In this document: one piece after another, positions 63,701-64,000 of the stretch
How the letters are laid out: the number at the start of each line of letters is the position of its first letter
Position numbering within the stretch: the stretch's first letter is position 1
Assembly: GCA_009829735.1 (NCBI GenBank)
Contig: CM020618.1
Span: forward strand, 43,476,878 to 43,540,877
Reading direction: 5' to 3'
DNA: 64,000 nt
Source: Pyropia yezoensis
Lineage: Eukaryota; Rhodophyta; Bangiophyceae; Bangiales; Bangiaceae
Position numbers and translations under genes: made by a program
Notes under the pieces: generated by a model
What the model was told of the DNA's origin: nothing
Database searches by the model: none
The model's input: the letters and a program-made list of their open reading frames with translations, nothing else

Positions 63701-64000
63701 AAGCCGGTCCAAGAGGGCCCTCCGACAACGTCGATCCCGCGGCGGTCCAGAAAGAACCAGACGCCGTAATCGTGGCGGCCGGACCCTCGGTGGGTGGTGG
63801 CGGAGAGGAAGGCCCAGGTGGAGTCAGCGGTGACGCTCGAGACGAGATTGCTCCTTTGCGCCCGCCAACCAGTACGAACACGGCGACTGGCGGTGCTCCT
63901 GGAGGTCCTCAGCCATCTGCAGAGCGGCCCCCCGAGCCCGCCACGAACGAGGTGGCGGGCATGACGCCTGGTCATGAACAACCGCCAACGCCTTCACCCG
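60754..64000 (+). CDS. Large ParB/Srx-fold protein 3, C terminus outside window (>1080 aa)
   Basis: A single frame stays open from ATG 60754 (gccgATGgcg) to the window end. The N terminus is RGG/Gly-rich (GRGTRGRGGRGRGQGRG, GGRGGGGGRGGGRVGGGRG), as in RNA- or DNA-binding tails. An acidic stretch follows (residues ~245-300). The ParB-like core is at ~305-400: FIRKFTSFGYIPTNGVIQ, then YILVDGAHRLTALCIILE with Asp375, His378 and Arg379, aligned with the boxes in proteins 1 and 2. A helical region (~480-740) has no motif I know and includes basic helices (KRQLEGASAQQVASTLAARK). Then come an acidic block (DDDEQEELEEDEEEAD), a Lys/Gly-rich nuclear-localisation-like block, and a long Gly/Pro tail. 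It follows the helicase paralogue as proteins 1 and 2 follow the intact helicase. Confidence 0.72.
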   Translation, partial: MARKRSTGSGRGTRGRGGRGRGQGRGAAVAAEVGAGESSGDIVAARASSPSDKDRGHGGNAPSAVGEAAVGGGGGAAEAVMLGVGLTSAGSKGRGGDRGGGGVSSGGEDQAAGAVDGSQRPGRGGRGGGGGRGGGRVGGGRGGDRGGEASSAGAVGPVRGPSGTGGGSPSSADREPRRSVAGSAYGRADRANESSSASSGDLDEVTRRTHTRAARPGGGPTEDQHAQRRAVRLAESEPSAEAGRLASDNDDAEEEGDVLRQRSGGDNVDTVDDTFVNDIDEGNVDAGSDAFRELPNDDKIVPKMTLKPKSQLYKVRSEVIQLDKVDFLENTAREISDKWVNNFIRKFTSFGYIPTNGVIQVTPNPKKPGRYILVDGAHRLTALCIILERKLKDQFGSAPASAVEMAVKELKDGKPMTDVEILFEAGAANGGALTPLPMSTGHQLQWSTHIMGAMARTQNLQLAPGNVNVGKTAEQLLKSGNVPSSNKGVPVQLQSLKRFVTIGIMLAVSPLTKERLMRYLTILEADRMMVRAIKKKKDRPAPQAGESSLACEGLVSPAFIFCPGTPREDADIVRDKMLEIAWLWTGVAKPAGLPPNRLKQGCDSMFFTVLLVFLNRLRVAVRVAKRQLEGASAQQVASTLAARKQYVEKVIERKRAIDNIESPAERDALRRERRITARNAPRQKRIDKLQQKQPDGYQVKILRLMSAMNKETGSIASDSESSQEDEAARDLLVHGSYEVGPDFDMANMWGLVHPFLGGETMSAHLTALFMEYDVNDVEGGGTLVESASDVEASDDDEQEELEEDEEEADPGGRKSKGKRQSAGRTAGKGKGQGKGKKGKALGVKRGATESVGVEAARAHGFFKKHWGDWCALIAEWVRPTMPPDPTPPTPLPARRALAGGGGVNVSGTGGNTEGDAAAPNQVDAGPGGAATRSGGDAVDADGGSGGKEGADVGAGGPGKVSSPSGQAVGDGGPPSSSVPPAEQAGPRGPSDNVDPAAVQKEPDAVIVAAGPSVGGGGEEGPGGVSGDARDEIAPLRPPTSTNTATGGAPGGPQPSAERPPEPATNEVAGMTPGHEQPPTPSP

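Overview
The window is GC-rich nuclear DNA from a eukaryote. Long C/G homopolymers, GGC/GCC microsatellites, few short GT-AG introns, Ala/Gly-rich proteins and a chromovirus-type Ty3/gypsy element would suit a bangiophyte red alga (Porphyra/Pyropia-like). That placement is inference from sequence style only; no rRNA or organellar marker is present.

Left part (1-34 kb). An Ala-rich frame opens the window. A clean three-exon gene at 3739-5678 (+) encodes an ADPRM-type metallophosphoesterase. GC-rich repeats follow. A 10.7-kb LTR retrotransposon (9322-20044, minus strand, target duplication GTGGG) carries gag, a canonical -1 slippery site, pol with a broken integrase, a chromodomain, and an extra 732-aa gene on the opposite strand. 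Further right are a low-complexity block of uncertain coding strand (20-24 kb), a ~30-repeat ankyrin gene (24204-28141, minus), and a scattered Ala-rich minus-strand gene (30-32 kb).

Right part (34-64 kb). This is accessory DNA. A two-exon gene (34044-37194) encodes a P-loop NTPase plus a PD-(D/E)XK-like nuclease, the architecture of RHS/Crinkler proteins. From 39850 on there is an unusual mobile-element-like system. Two nearly identical units share one left end (arrays of GACGAAC...GTTCGTC palindromes, then four 40-bp GC-box repeats). Each drives a gene for a giant protein with OrsD-like zinc fingers, a tyrosine-recombinase-like H-x8-Y box and a RecQ-like helicase. The first unit is cut off exactly where the second begins; the second encodes all 2028 aa. 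It is followed by a strict 47-bp-period array of a 20-bp core, a gene with a ParB/Srx-fold motif, a second ParB-like gene, and a decayed array of the same core. Then come a decayed frame resembling the start of a third ParB-like gene, a 500-N scaffold gap, the C-terminal part of a diverged helicase paralogue, a 32-bp perfect palindrome, 206-bp tandem repeats, and a large ParB-like gene that runs off the window.

The helicase/recombinase and ParB-like genes therefore recur together beside iteron-like DNA. The simplest reading is a large mobile or self-maintaining element: the helicase-recombinase would act in movement or replication, and the ParB-like proteins may bind the repeats. The co-occurrence is seen in the sequence; the mechanism is inference.
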